A stretch of DNA of 16,790 nt from assembly GCA_028276365.1 (NCBI GenBank), contig JAPYWL010000027.1, positions 1 through 16,790 of the forward strand, given 5' to 3'. This DNA is from Deltaproteobacteria bacterium (GTDB taxonomy: Bacteria; DRYD01). Both the position numbers and the translations under genes were made by a program. Below are positions 1-7,438 of this stretch, one piece after another (the stretch's first letter is position 1; every line of letters begins with the position of its first letter). Under the pieces are notes generated by a model, which ran no database searches, was not told the origin of the DNA, and was given only the letters and a program-made list of their open reading frames with translations.

Positions 1-756
1 AGTAAATATTTAGGCATAAATGCTGTAAAGATCAGCAAAACAACAGTAGATTATATAAATCATTTTAAACAAGATTTAGATAAAGTTTTCGAAAATGAAG
101 ATTTAAAAAAAAATTTTAGATGAATTAAATAATTTTTGTACCGATGATATAGATACGATTTCAGATTTTGTAACTAATTCTAACAGTTTTTGTAGCAGCT
201 TAATTAATGCTTTTCAATGTAAAGAAGAATTTGCTGAGTTATTAAAAATATACAAGGAGCTAAATCCTAAAGTTGTTTTAGGAATAGGGAGCTACAGAGG
301 TGGAACTTTATTTTCCTTCATTAAATTAGCTCCTAATGATTCTATTTTTATTAGTATTGATTTACCATTTTGGGGAATTGAAAATTATGATAAAATTCAA
401 AAATATGAAGGATATATAAACATTTTGTTTAATTAATTTTTAAAAGAAAATCAAAAGCTTTACCTTATTAGAGATAGTTCTATATTGAAAAAACTTTTAA
501 TAAAGTTAAAGAAATATTGGATAATAAAACAATAGATTTTTTATTTATAGATGGAGATCATTCTTATAAAGCAGTTAAGTCAGATTTTGAAAATTATTCT
601 AAATTTGTTAGGAAAGGTGGAATAATTGCTTTTCATGATATTATTTATAGTGAAGGCGTAAATAGAATTTGGAATGAAGTTAAAAATAAAGGAAAATCTT
701 ATAGAGAATTAATCAAAGATTCTAATTCACTTGGAATAGGAGTTTTATATTTATAA
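1..756 (+). pseudogene. Broken class I SAM-dependent methyltransferase (Methyltransf_24 / CmcI-like), 5' end outside window
   Basis: The remains of a methyltransferase are spread over two frames. Frame 1 is open from base 1 and ends in TGA at 121. The sequence continues in frame 2 from about 107, once one A is dropped from the A9 run at 105-113. That frame carries a SAM-binding glycine loop (KVVLGIGSYRGGTLF) and a downstream acidic ISIDLP. An in-frame TAA interrupts it at 434-436. Near 479-483 the frame returns to frame 1, which holds the second family block (FLFIDGDHSYKAV, then GGIIAFHDI) and ends at TAA 754-756. The motif order is that of the cephalosporin-hydroxylase/Methyltransf_24 group, often found in polysaccharide or secondary-metabolite loci. 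The adjacent glycosyltransferase fits that setting. Three lesions make a functional product unlikely. The 79-residue TTG-started reading of 517-756 is only the C-terminal piece. Confidence 0.82.
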
Positions 757-772
757 ATTAATATAAATAATA

Positions 773-1954
773 ATGGTAGTTCTATTTCTGAATAAATGGT
801 ATCCTAATTTGGAAAATCCTAATAGTTCTATTTTTGTTAGAAAACATGCTAAAGCAGTTTCCTTTTTTGCCAAAGTTATTTCTTTCCATATATCTCCCTC
901 TACTAAAATTAAATCTATTTTAAAAATAGATAATTTCCTAGATGAAAATATTGATACTATTATCATTTATTATAAAAAATCAAATTTTGTTTTTGATTCC
1001 TTTCTTTACATTATTTGTCTTATTATTGGAACTTTTATTATACTAAGGAATTATAAAAAAATTGACTTGATACAAGTTAATATAACCGCATCATTAATGT
1101 TATTTATTGCTTTATTTTTTAAATTATTTAAAAATGTAAAATTTATAACTTTAGAACACTCAACTTTTTATCTACAAATTATAAATAAATTGGATAAATT
1201 AGATTTAATAAAAAAAATTCTTTTGTTTTTTATAAAAAAAATGATTTTATTTTCTAATGGAATTATTTGTGTAAGTGAATCTTTAAAAGAATCTATGAAA
1301 AAATTAGGATTTAATAATAAATTTTATGTTATTCCAAATGTGGTTTTTGAAGGATTTGAGAATATTAAAATTAAACAAAGTTTTGAAGATAATATTATAA
1401 AAATTATTTCAGTTTTTAATTTAAATGATAAAACGAAAAATATAAGTGGCTTATTGATAGGATTTAAAAAATTCTTAGATACCTATAAAGAAGAATTTAA
1501 AGATAAAGATATTATACTTGATATTTATGGAGATGGTAAAGATAAAAGAAAATTAACAAATTTAGCTTCTGAATTAAATTTATTAAATAAGAATGTGTTT
1601 TTTAAAGGAGTAATGGATAATAAAGTTTTAAAGGATTTAATGAGTGATTATGATTTTTTTGTCCTGTTTAGTAGAGTAGAGACTTTTTCAGTTGTTACTT
1701 TAGAAGCTATGTTATGTGGATTACCTGTTATAGCTACTAGATGTGGAGGTCCCGAAGAATATCTTAAACCAGAATATGGGATTCTAATTGATAAAGAAGA
1801 TATTGAACAATTAGTCAATGCTTTTTATTTCATGTGTAGAAATTACAAAAATTTTGATAGAGAAAAGATCTCTGAATTTGTCAAAGAAAACTACTCTTAT
1901 AGTAAAATTTCTAATAAATTTAAAGAGTTATATCAAGAAATATTAAATATTTAG
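773..1954 (+). CDS. Glycosyltransferase family 4 (GT-B fold)
   Basis: This 393-residue protein is a retaining GT4 enzyme, expected to move a sugar from a nucleotide-sugar donor to a cytoplasmic-face glycan or lipid acceptor. The N-terminus (LFLNKWYPN, then IFVRKHAKAVS) is typical of exopolysaccharide GT4 proteins. The linker CVSESLKESMKKLGF leads into the C-terminal Rossmann half, where DIYGDGKDKRKL matches the donor-binding GDG region. The EX7E motif is intact (E303 and E311 in ETFSVVTLEAM), followed by CGLPVIATRCGGPEEYL. Its length is normal for the family. It starts 16 bp after the broken methyltransferase, so the two were probably one polysaccharide operon. No Shine-Dalgarno sequence precedes the ATG, which is supported by the conserved N-terminus. 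Donor and acceptor cannot be told from sequence. Confidence 0.93.
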   Translation: MVVLFLNKWYPNLENPNSSIFVRKHAKAVSFFAKVISFHISPSTKIKSILKIDNFLDENIDTIIIYYKKSNFVFDSFLYIICLIIGTFIILRNYKKIDLIQVNITASLMLFIALFFKLFKNVKFITLEHSTFYLQIINKLDKLDLIKKILLFFIKKMILFSNGIICVSESLKESMKKLGFNNKFYVIPNVVFEGFENIKIKQSFEDNIIKIISVFNLNDKTKNISGLLIGFKKFLDTYKEEFKDKDIILDIYGDGKDKRKLTNLASELNLLNKNVFFKGVMDNKVLKDLMSDYDFFVLFSRVETFSVVTLEAMLCGLPVIATRCGGPEEYLKPEYGILIDKEDIEQLVNAFYFMCRNYKNFDREKISEFVKENYSYSKISNKFKELYQEILNI

Positions 1955-2032
1955 TTAAAGCGTTATTTAAGTTAAAATATTAAAAAAAATATGAAGGTTT
2001 TAGGTAGATTTTATAGAATATAAGAAGTAAGG

Positions 2033-2105
2033 GGCGGCATAGCTCAGTGGTTAGAGCAAGGGAATCATAATCCCTGGGTCCGAGGTTCAAATCCTCGTGC
2101 CGCCA
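2033..2105 (+). tRNA. tRNA-Met (CAT anticodon; tRNA-Ile2 not excluded)
   Basis: The full cloverleaf can be folded by hand. The acceptor GGCGGCA (2033-2039) pairs with TGCCGCC (2098-2104) and the discriminator is A2105. The D arm is GCTC/GAGC, the anticodon stem AGGGA/TCCCT with loop ATCATAA (CAT at 2066-2068), and the T arm CGAGG/CCTCG with loop TTCAAAT. It is not the initiator: position 1-72 is paired and the three G-C pairs are not next to the anticodon loop. A CAT anticodon also occurs in the lysidine-modified tRNA-Ile2. I lean to elongator Met on general resemblance only. The 3' CCA is not encoded. The HD-GYP gene starts 20 bp downstream. Confidence 0.93.
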
Positions 2106-2125
2106 AATCCATATCACCCTTAATT

Positions 2126-3280
2126 ATGCTTGATTTTTTAATTTTTACTACTTTAATTTTTTTATCTAATTTCTTTTATCTTCTTACTCCTTATAGAATG
2201 TATAACATAAGATTAACAGAAGCTTTTTATTTATATTCATTTGTCTCTTTTTTTTACCAAACTAATTTTTTTCTTTCTACTTTAGCTATTATATTTTCTA
2301 AATTGCTATTTTCTTTTATTGAATATAAAGATTTAAAAAATAAGCAAATCTATTTTTATCTATTATTTATTGAAAATATACCGATCTTTGTTCTCTTTAT
2401 TTTGTTTAAGTTGTTTTTTATTAAAACTAGTTCTCTTATTTTCTTACTTCCTCAAATATTAGTTTTTAACTTTATATTTTATTTAGTTAATTATTTACTT
2501 ATAGAGATTATTAATATGTTTTTTAACGTAAAATCCTTTATAGATGTTAGAAAGTTTATTTTATTTTTTAGTTTTAGAAATTTGATTATAAATTTAATAT
2601 TGAATTTAATATTATTTAAACTATTAATAGATTTGAAATTAGTTTTATGGAGTTATATTTGGTTAGTTGTTTTATTACCAATAGTTTTAATTGGTAAGAA
2701 TTATAATTGGTTGATAAATGCTGCGAAATTGACTATAGAGAATATTTCTAAGATAGTTGATAATAGGAATCCTTATGGGATTAATCATAGTTTAAAAGTA
2801 GCTGAATTAGCTAAAGAATTAAGTATAAAATTAAACTTAAATTATGAAGAAATAGATAAGATTTACCATGCTGCCAAGATAATGAATATAGGATATATAT
2901 CTATTCCTGAATATGTATTTTCAAAAAATAAACCTCTAAATGAAAACGAGAAAGAATTAATACAAAAGCATCCACTTATTGCTGCTAATATTTTAGAAAA
3001 ATTAAATTCATATTCTGAAATAGTATCTATTGTTAAGCATCATCATGAGAATTGGGATGGGTCTGGATATCCTGATAAACTTCAATCCAATCTTATACCT
3101 TTGGGTTCTAGAATTATTAGAATTTGTGATGTATTTGTTGCATTAATTAGTGATAGAGCTTATAGAAAAGCTTATTCAGTTCAAGAAGCTATTAATATTA
3201 TGAAAGAAAACCAAAATCAATTTGATCCTAATATATTACCCGTTTTTTTTGAACTTATAAAAGAAAAAAACATGTTATAA
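2126..3280 (+). CDS. Membrane protein with degenerate HD-GYP (cyclic-di-GMP phosphodiesterase-like) domain
   Basis: This is a 384-residue protein. Roughly residues 1-195 are strongly hydrophobic, with perhaps six membrane segments, and residues about 205-384 form a cytoplasmic HD-GYP domain. Active HD-GYP enzymes hydrolyse cyclic-di-GMP at a metal centre. Many landmarks are present: H221, H282, the H306-H307-E308 stretch, DGSGYP at 311-316 and D335. The defining HD pair is not. Where the family reads HDIGK, this protein reads M253-N254-I-G-Y257, so both metal/catalytic residues and the following Lys are replaced. The frame is intact and the rest is well kept, which argues for a maintained non-catalytic role such as ligand sensing rather than decay. 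It begins shortly after the CAT tRNA and lies 31 bp before the MFS gene, probably in one transcript. No clear Shine-Dalgarno is visible. Confidence 0.9.
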   Translation: MLDFLIFTTLIFLSNFFYLLTPYRMYNIRLTEAFYLYSFVSFFYQTNFFLSTLAIIFSKLLFSFIEYKDLKNKQIYFYLLFIENIPIFVLFILFKLFFIKTSSLIFLLPQILVFNFIFYLVNYLLIEIINMFFNVKSFIDVRKFILFFSFRNLIINLILNLILFKLLIDLKLVLWSYIWLVVLLPIVLIGKNYNWLINAAKLTIENISKIVDNRNPYGINHSLKVAELAKELSIKLNLNYEEIDKIYHAAKIMNIGYISIPEYVFSKNKPLNENEKELIQKHPLIAANILEKLNSYSEIVSIVKHHHENWDGSGYPDKLQSNLIPLGSRIIRICDVFVALISDRAYRKAYSVQEAINIMKENQNQFDPNILPVFFELIKEKNML

Positions 3281-3311
3281 TTACTTTTATATTAAAGTGG
3301 GATAATAAATA

Positions 3312-4496
3312 ATGCTTAATTATTCAATAGCAAAGAATAATCTAAAAAAAAGAGATTTCATTTTAGGTTATCTTGTTATGATTTATTTTTCTTTTTTTTC
3401 TACTTTGTATCTTTATTTACCGCTAATTATTAAAAATTTAGGAGTTGATAATAGTTATATTGGTATCTTAGGGACTTTTTACTCTTTAGGTTCTGTATTA
3501 TCTGGTTTTTTGATATCTCCTAAAGTAGATAAATACAAAAAATATACTTCAATTTTTATAAGAATTGCTATTATTATACAGTCAATTTTAATTCTTTCTT
3601 TATTCTTTAACAATAATCTTTATTATTATATTTTCAGTTTATTATTAATCGGATTAACTGGTGCTTTTTATATTGGTACTTGTTTCTCTTTATCTAATAA
3701 TAGAGGTATAACTGTATCTATTTCTTCTATTGGTTTTTTAATTGGATATTTTCTTGGCTCTGTTATTAATAACTATAAAATTATGTTTATTCTTATATTT
3801 ATTTTGTATATCTTAGGTTTTATATTTTCTTTTCTAATTATATTAAAGAAAAATGAAATTACTAACAAAGGGGTTGAAAATTCAGATGATACTAATTCAT
3901 TAAAAGTTTTTGTTAAAAATATCAATATTTATTTACCATTAGTTTTTAGGCATAGCGGGGCTGCTATGATATGGTTATTCTTTACCTATATTTTACTTAA
4001 CCATTATCATATGGATTTAAAAGCTATAGGGATTTTAAATGCAATTAATATAATAGTTCAAACTTTTTCTAATCCTATTTTAGCTATATTTGCTTATAAA
4101 ATAAATAAAAGATTAGCTTCTTTTATATTGGTAAGCTTAGGATATTTTTTATCTTCTTTATATTTTTTACTTTTTTATTTTACAAAGGATTTTCATTTAT
4201 TGGTTCTATTACAGATAATCTTAGGGTTATCTTTTACCGCTTTATATTTAGGAAATATAGAAGCTCTTATACTAAATAATGAGAAAGAAAAAGTTACTGC
4301 TTTAAGTTTGCTATCTTCTATTATGTCACTATCTAATTTAATTGGTTCGTTTTTGGGAACAGTTACTTTTAAGTTTGGATATAAGTTTATGTTTTTTTTA
4401 GCTTTTGTTTTAGCTTTTTTAGCTTTCTCTTTTTATATATTAAGTAATTATAAAATTTTATTAGATTTTCTTAAATATAGGGAGGAGAAATTATGA
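3312..4496 (+). CDS. MFS transporter, substrate unknown
   Basis: This 394-residue, highly hydrophobic protein has about 12 membrane segments in two groups of six, separated by a charged cytoplasmic loop at about residues 179-203. That layout and length are typical of the major facilitator superfamily. After the second segment the stretch GFLISPKVDKYKKYTS (65-80) sits where MFS motif A (GxLaDrxGrr) belongs, but it is weakly conserved. No motif points to a substrate; drug, sugar or amino-acid export are all possible. Its stop codon overlaps the start of the cation exchanger gene in ATGA at 4493-4496, so the two are translationally coupled and may act on related ion or solute stress. The ribosome site upstream is weak (GTGGGA about 10 bases before the ATG). 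Confidence 0.85.
   Translation: MLNYSIAKNNLKKRDFILGYLVMIYFSFFSTLYLYLPLIIKNLGVDNSYIGILGTFYSLGSVLSGFLISPKVDKYKKYTSIFIRIAIIIQSILILSLFFNNNLYYYIFSLLLIGLTGAFYIGTCFSLSNNRGITVSISSIGFLIGYFLGSVINNYKIMFILIFILYILGFIFSFLIILKKNEITNKGVENSDDTNSLKVFVKNINIYLPLVFRHSGAAMIWLFFTYILLNHYHMDLKAIGILNAINIIVQTFSNPILAIFAYKINKRLASFILVSLGYFLSSLYFLLFYFTKDFHLLVLLQIILGLSFTALYLGNIEALILNNEKEKVTALSLLSSIMSLSNLIGSFLGTVTFKFGYKFMFFLAFVLAFLAFSFYILSNYKILLDFLKYREEKL
4480..4487 (+). promoter_or_regulatory. Strong Shine-Dalgarno for the cation exchanger gene
   Basis: GGGAGGAG lies 5 bases before the ATG at 4493, inside the 3' end of the MFS gene. It fixes the start at the ATGA overlap and shows that this start is read by direct ribosome recruitment as well as by coupling. 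Confidence 0.8.
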
Positions 4497-5584
4497 TTGA
4501 GTATATAAAAAAATTACCTAAGATATCTATTTTAAGTTTATTAGTTTTTATATTAATTTTATTTAAGTTTTTATCAATTAGTGGGGTAAGTGTCTTTATT
4601 GTATCTGCTTTAGCTATATTAGGTATTGTTGTTATAATAGGTAAGGCTACTGAAGAAATTTCTTTATATTATAATCCTGTTGTAGCTGGTGTTATTAACG
4701 CTACTTTTGGGAATATAACTGAACTTATAATAAGTGTTATTGCATTAATAAAAAATGAAGTAGAAGTGGCATTAGCTTCTATTATTGGTTCTATGTTAGC
4801 TAATTTATTATTGTTATTAGGATTGTCTATGATAGCAGGTGGTACTAAATATAGTGAGCAAAAAATAGGTTATCAAGCTACTCAATCTAATATTACTTTA
4901 CTTGCTATTATCTTATTATATTTAACTATCCCATCTATTATTCCTTTATCTCCTATATTTGATAAATCTATTACTCCTGATTTAGCTAATAAAATATTAC
5001 TAAATATTAGTTTTTATTTTTCTGTTATTATTTTAATAACATATATTTTTGCATTAATTTTTCAATTAAAGACGCATAAATCTATATTTATACCAGAAGG
5101 AGAGAAATTAACTGAAAAGCCAGAGTGGCCCTTAGGTTTTTCTATAATAGTTTTACTAATATCTACGGTAGCTGTTGCTTTTAGTAGTCACATGTTTGTA
5201 GATTCTATAGAGGAAACCCATAAGATTTTAGGGTGGTCAAAGTTTTTTATTGGTGGTATTATTGCTGCTGTCGTTGGTAATGCAGCAGAAGGTGCAGTTG
5301 CTATTTGGGTTGCTAGAGATAATAAAATTTCCCTTAGTTTTCAAGTAGCTATTAGTTCCTGTAATCAGGTAGGATTACTTGTTGCCCCTTTATTAATAAT
5401 CATTGGTAAATTTTTAGGTTTAGATGTAGCTCTTAATTTTAATTTATTTGAAATAGTTGCTATGTTTTCTGCTTTTATTATCGCTTTTGCTGCCTTAGTT
5501 GATGGTAAAACTAATTGGTTTGAAGGTGTCGTTTTTGTTATTACTTACGTCATGATATCTATTTTATATTTTCTACATCCCTGA
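4493..5584 (+). CDS. Calcium/proton exchanger (Cax/ChaA-type, CaCA superfamily)
   Basis: This 363-residue membrane protein has about 11 segments and should exchange cytoplasmic Ca2+ (or another divalent cation) for protons. Both signature repeats are intact. The first, FGNITELIISVIAL, has G73-N74 and E77; the second, VVGNAAEGAVAIWVA, has G262-N263 and E266. The acidic residue in each repeat coordinates the transported ion in this family. Repeats in opposite halves fit the inverted-repeat architecture. Between them, at about residues 190-215, is a hydrophilic loop with acidic and basic residues, where many Cax proteins carry an acidic stretch. The length is normal. The start is fixed by a strong ribosome site and the ATGA overlap with the MFS gene. 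Confidence 0.95.
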   Translation: MIEYIKKLPKISILSLLVFILILFKFLSISGVSVFIVSALAILGIVVIIGKATEEISLYYNPVVAGVINATFGNITELIISVIALIKNEVEVALASIIGSMLANLLLLLGLSMIAGGTKYSEQKIGYQATQSNITLLAIILLYLTIPSIIPLSPIFDKSITPDLANKILLNISFYFSVIILITYIFALIFQLKTHKSIFIPEGEKLTEKPEWPLGFSIIVLLISTVAVAFSSHMFVDSIEETHKILGWSKFFIGGIIAAVVGNAAEGAVAIWVARDNKISLSFQVAISSCNQVGLLVAPLLIIIGKFLGLDVALNFNLFEIVAMFSAFIIAFAALVDGKTNWFEGVVFVITYVMISILYFLHP

Positions 5585-5590
5585 AAAATT

Positions 5591-5616
5591 AAATTTATAT
5601 AAAAAATTTATATAAA
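5591..5616 (+). repeat. Perfect 13-bp tandem duplication
   Basis: AAATTTATATAAA occurs twice back to back (5591-5603 and 5604-5616), between the exchanger stop and the relic carbonic-anhydrase-like gene. It contains TATAAA-like -10 sequences, so it may mark the old promoter or simply be slippage in AT-rich spacer. Confidence 0.75.
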
Positions 5617-5636
5617 AAAGGAAGTTATAATACATA

Positions 5637-5990
5637 ATGAAATTTATAACTGCATTAAACTGTATGGATGGAAGAACTATTAAACCAATACTGAAATATT
5701 TTCAAAAAAAATTAAACCTAAACGATTTATATATAGATATGATTACAGAACCTGGAATGGATGGATTCTTAAAAAAACAAAGAAAATATTTATAAATTAG
5801 AACAAAAAATAAGAATATCATTAATTAATCATGATTCAGATTATATTATAATTGCTGGACATTATAACCTTGCAGAGAACCCCATTAGTGACAAACAACA
5901 TAATAATGAATTATTAATATAGATGGAGTTTATATAGATAAAAATTACTAAGTAGAGGAAGTAATTAATATTGAAATAGATAATGCGTAA
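5637..5990 (+). pseudogene. Decayed small carbonic-anhydrase-like gene
   Basis: From ATG 5637 the reading begins MKFITALNCMDGR and continues to DMITEPGMDGFL, matching as I recall it the short beta-carbonic-anhydrase-like family, whose CMDGR holds the first zinc Cys. The frame ends at TAA 5793. Dropping one A from the A7 run at 5771-5777 restores a frame giving RISLINHDSDYIIIAGHYNL, which ends at TAG 5920. In the second zinc motif (GHYDCAGNP in relatives) Asp-Cys has become Asn-Leu, so a ligand is also lost. A third piece in the first frame (IDGVYIDKNY, TAA 5952-5954, then VEEVINIEID) resembles the family C-terminus, with roughly 14 residues deleted between. The relic stop at 5988-5990 overlaps the LptF/G start, so the genes were once coupled. 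No function is expected. This relic fills the 398-bp gap between the exchanger and permease genes. Confidence 0.75.
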
Positions 5991-7059
5991 AACATTATTT
6001 TTTTATTTATCAAAGGAAATGATTTTACCTTTTTTTATTGGGTTAATTGGATTTATTATATTTATGATATCAGAGATGTTATTTATTTTAGTAGATCAGG
6101 TAATATCTAAGGGTTTGGATTTAGGTAGTTTTATAAAGATAATAATTTATAGAATCCCTGCTTTTTTAATTATTGCTATACCTGTAGCTAATCTATTTGC
6201 TATTATAAATTCCATTACTAAGTTAGAATCTAATTTTGAAATAACTTCTTTAAGAATATTAGGAATTAGGTTTTATTTTATAATACTTCCTTTTTTAGTT
6301 ATAGGTTTATTTTTGAGTTTAGTATCGTTCTTTTTAAATGAAACAATAGTTCCTTTATCTATGAGTGCTTCTGAGAAAATTGTTAAAGAAAAAATAATAA
6401 AAGCTCCTTTAGCTTTCCTACAAACTAATGTATTTTTTAAATTACCCGATGGTAAAATTATTATAATTAAAGAAATAGATAAACAAAAAGGGGAAATGAA
6501 TTATATTACTTTAATAGATAATAATACAGGTTTTTATCCAAGGATAATAACTGCTTCTAAAGGAGTAGCTAAAGATTTCAAAATAATTTTATATAATGGT
6601 TTTATTACTGACATATCTTATAAAGGGTTTATAAAATCTCAAGCTAAATTTGAAAAATTAATTATTCCTTTAGATATATCTGTAGACAAAATAACAGAGG
6701 AATTAAAAACTCCTTGGGAAATGAAGTATTCAGAACTAAAAGAAAAAGTAAATGAAATTGAAAAAATAGGGTTAAAAGATAATTATTTAAAAACCCAGTT
6801 ATATTTAAAATTTAGCTTACCTTTATCTAATATAATTCTGATTTTATTATCATTACCATTAGCAGTAATGTTTGCAAGGAAAGGTCGGTTTATCGGATTA
6901 TTTCTAAGTGTATTTTTAATATTTTTTTACTATAGTAGTTTTTCTTTTTTTGTAGCATTAGGGAAAAATAATATATTGAATCCTTTTTTAGCAGCTTTTT
7001 TAGCTAATTTTATTATGTTATTTGCTGGAATTATTTTGATATATATTCTTGAAAAGTAG
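5983..7059 (+). CDS. LptF/LptG-family permease (YjgP/YjgQ)
   Basis: This 358-residue protein has the classic LptF/G layout: three N-terminal membrane segments (about 12-33, 49-74, 96-117), a periplasmic beta-rich domain of about 150 residues, then three C-terminal segments (about 276-355). LptF and LptG form the membrane half of the LptB2FG ABC transporter, which extracts lipopolysaccharide from the inner membrane and feeds it to the LptA bridge. The family length is about 350-370 residues. I cannot tell LptF from LptG here, and neither the partner nor LptB is in the window. The start at 5983 lies inside the relic carbonic-anhydrase-like gene. The nearest Shine-Dalgarno-like GAGGAAG is about 21 bases upstream, so initiation may once have depended on coupling. 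This is the strongest sign that the host is a diderm. Confidence 0.93.
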   Translation: MRKTLFFYLSKEMILPFFIGLIGFIIFMISEMLFILVDQVISKGLDLGSFIKIIIYRIPAFLIIAIPVANLFAIINSITKLESNFEITSLRILGIRFYFIILPFLVIGLFLSLVSFFLNETIVPLSMSASEKIVKEKIIKAPLAFLQTNVFFKLPDGKIIIIKEIDKQKGEMNYITLIDNNTGFYPRIITASKGVAKDFKIILYNGFITDISYKGFIKSQAKFEKLIIPLDISVDKITEELKTPWEMKYSELKEKVNEIEKIGLKDNYLKTQLYLKFSLPLSNIILILLSLPLAVMFARKGRFIGLFLSVFLIFFYYSSFSFFVALGKNNILNPFLAAFLANFIMLFAGIILIYILEK

Positions 7060-7085
7060 CTTATAAAAGTATAAAAGTAGCTGAT

Positions 7086-7094
7086 AAAGGAGGT
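7086..7094 (+). other. Orphan Shine-Dalgarno-like AAAGGAGGT
   Basis: This is a near-perfect ribosome site 27 bp after the LptF/G stop. No ATG, GTG or TTG that opens a reading frame of any length follows within 40 bases, and tRNA-Trp begins at 7130. It may be left over from a deleted gene or be a chance purine run. Confidence 0.5.
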
Positions 7095-7129
7095 ATAAGA
7101 TTAAAAATATAGAATAGTAAAGGTGGGGT

Positions 7130-7203
7130 AGGGCGGTAGCTCAGTTTGGTAGAGCGGTGGACTCCAAATCCATTGGTCGGGGGTTCAAATCCTCTCCGCC
7201 CTG
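7130..7203 (+). tRNA. tRNA-Trp (CCA anticodon)
   Basis: The acceptor AGGGCGG (7130-7136) pairs with CCGCCCT (7196-7202), with discriminator G7203, the base expected for bacterial tRNA-Trp. The D arm is GCTC/GAGC. The anticodon stem GTGGA/TCCAT closes the loop CTCCAAA, with CCA at 7164-7166. The T stem GGGGG/CCTCT includes two G-U pairs and closes loop TTCAAAT. The 3' CCA tail is not encoded. The CCA anticodon fits UGG-only Trp decoding, in line with TGA stops elsewhere in the window. Confidence 0.97.
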
Positions 7204-7261
7204 CCTATTCTTATTATATTCCAAAGGAGACTTAAAAAATAAGTAGTATTTTATTATTAAA

Positions 7262-7438
7262 ATGTATTTTTTTAGGAAAAACATGTTAGAAAATTTCTAT
7301 AATGTAAATCAAGGAATAAATATATCAAGCAAAAAAAAATATTTAAGTTATAAATCTTTAATATTTATTATCTCTTCATTTATTCCTATTGCCCTTAAAA
7401 CAAACAATATTATTCAAAAAATAAATTATAATTATTAA
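7262..7438 (+). CDS. Possible 58-residue hypothetical protein, overlapping the next gene
   Basis: An open frame of 58 codons runs from ATG 7262 to TAA 7436-7438. The product has a basic N-terminal half and one hydrophobic segment (SLIFIISSFIPIAL) near the C-terminus. Its stop shares a base with the start of the DUF5693 gene (TAATG), the geometry of coupled genes, which is the main reason to list it. A ribosome-site-like AAAGGAGA at 7223-7230 is too far away (31 bases) to serve this ATG well. I recognise no family. It may be a real small membrane protein, an upstream peptide used for coupling, or the tail of a deleted gene. AT-rich DNA yields such frames by chance. Confidence 0.4.
   Translation: MYFFRKNMLENFYNVNQGINISSKKKYLSYKSLIFIISSFIPIALKTNNIIQKINYNY

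Noticed and set aside
751-966. 71-residue minus-strand frame over the GT4 start
   Set aside because: It lies opposite the conserved GT4 N-terminus, has no family match and is an antisense shadow.
1991-2020. Short ATG frame (9 codons) before the CAT tRNA
   Set aside because: Too short, no ribosome site and no similarity.
434-5954. Stop-codon reassignment to explain the in-frame TAA codons in the broken genes
   Set aside because: TAA, TAG and TGA all terminate intact genes here, tRNA-Trp has a normal CCA anticodon, and conserved genes contain no internal stops.
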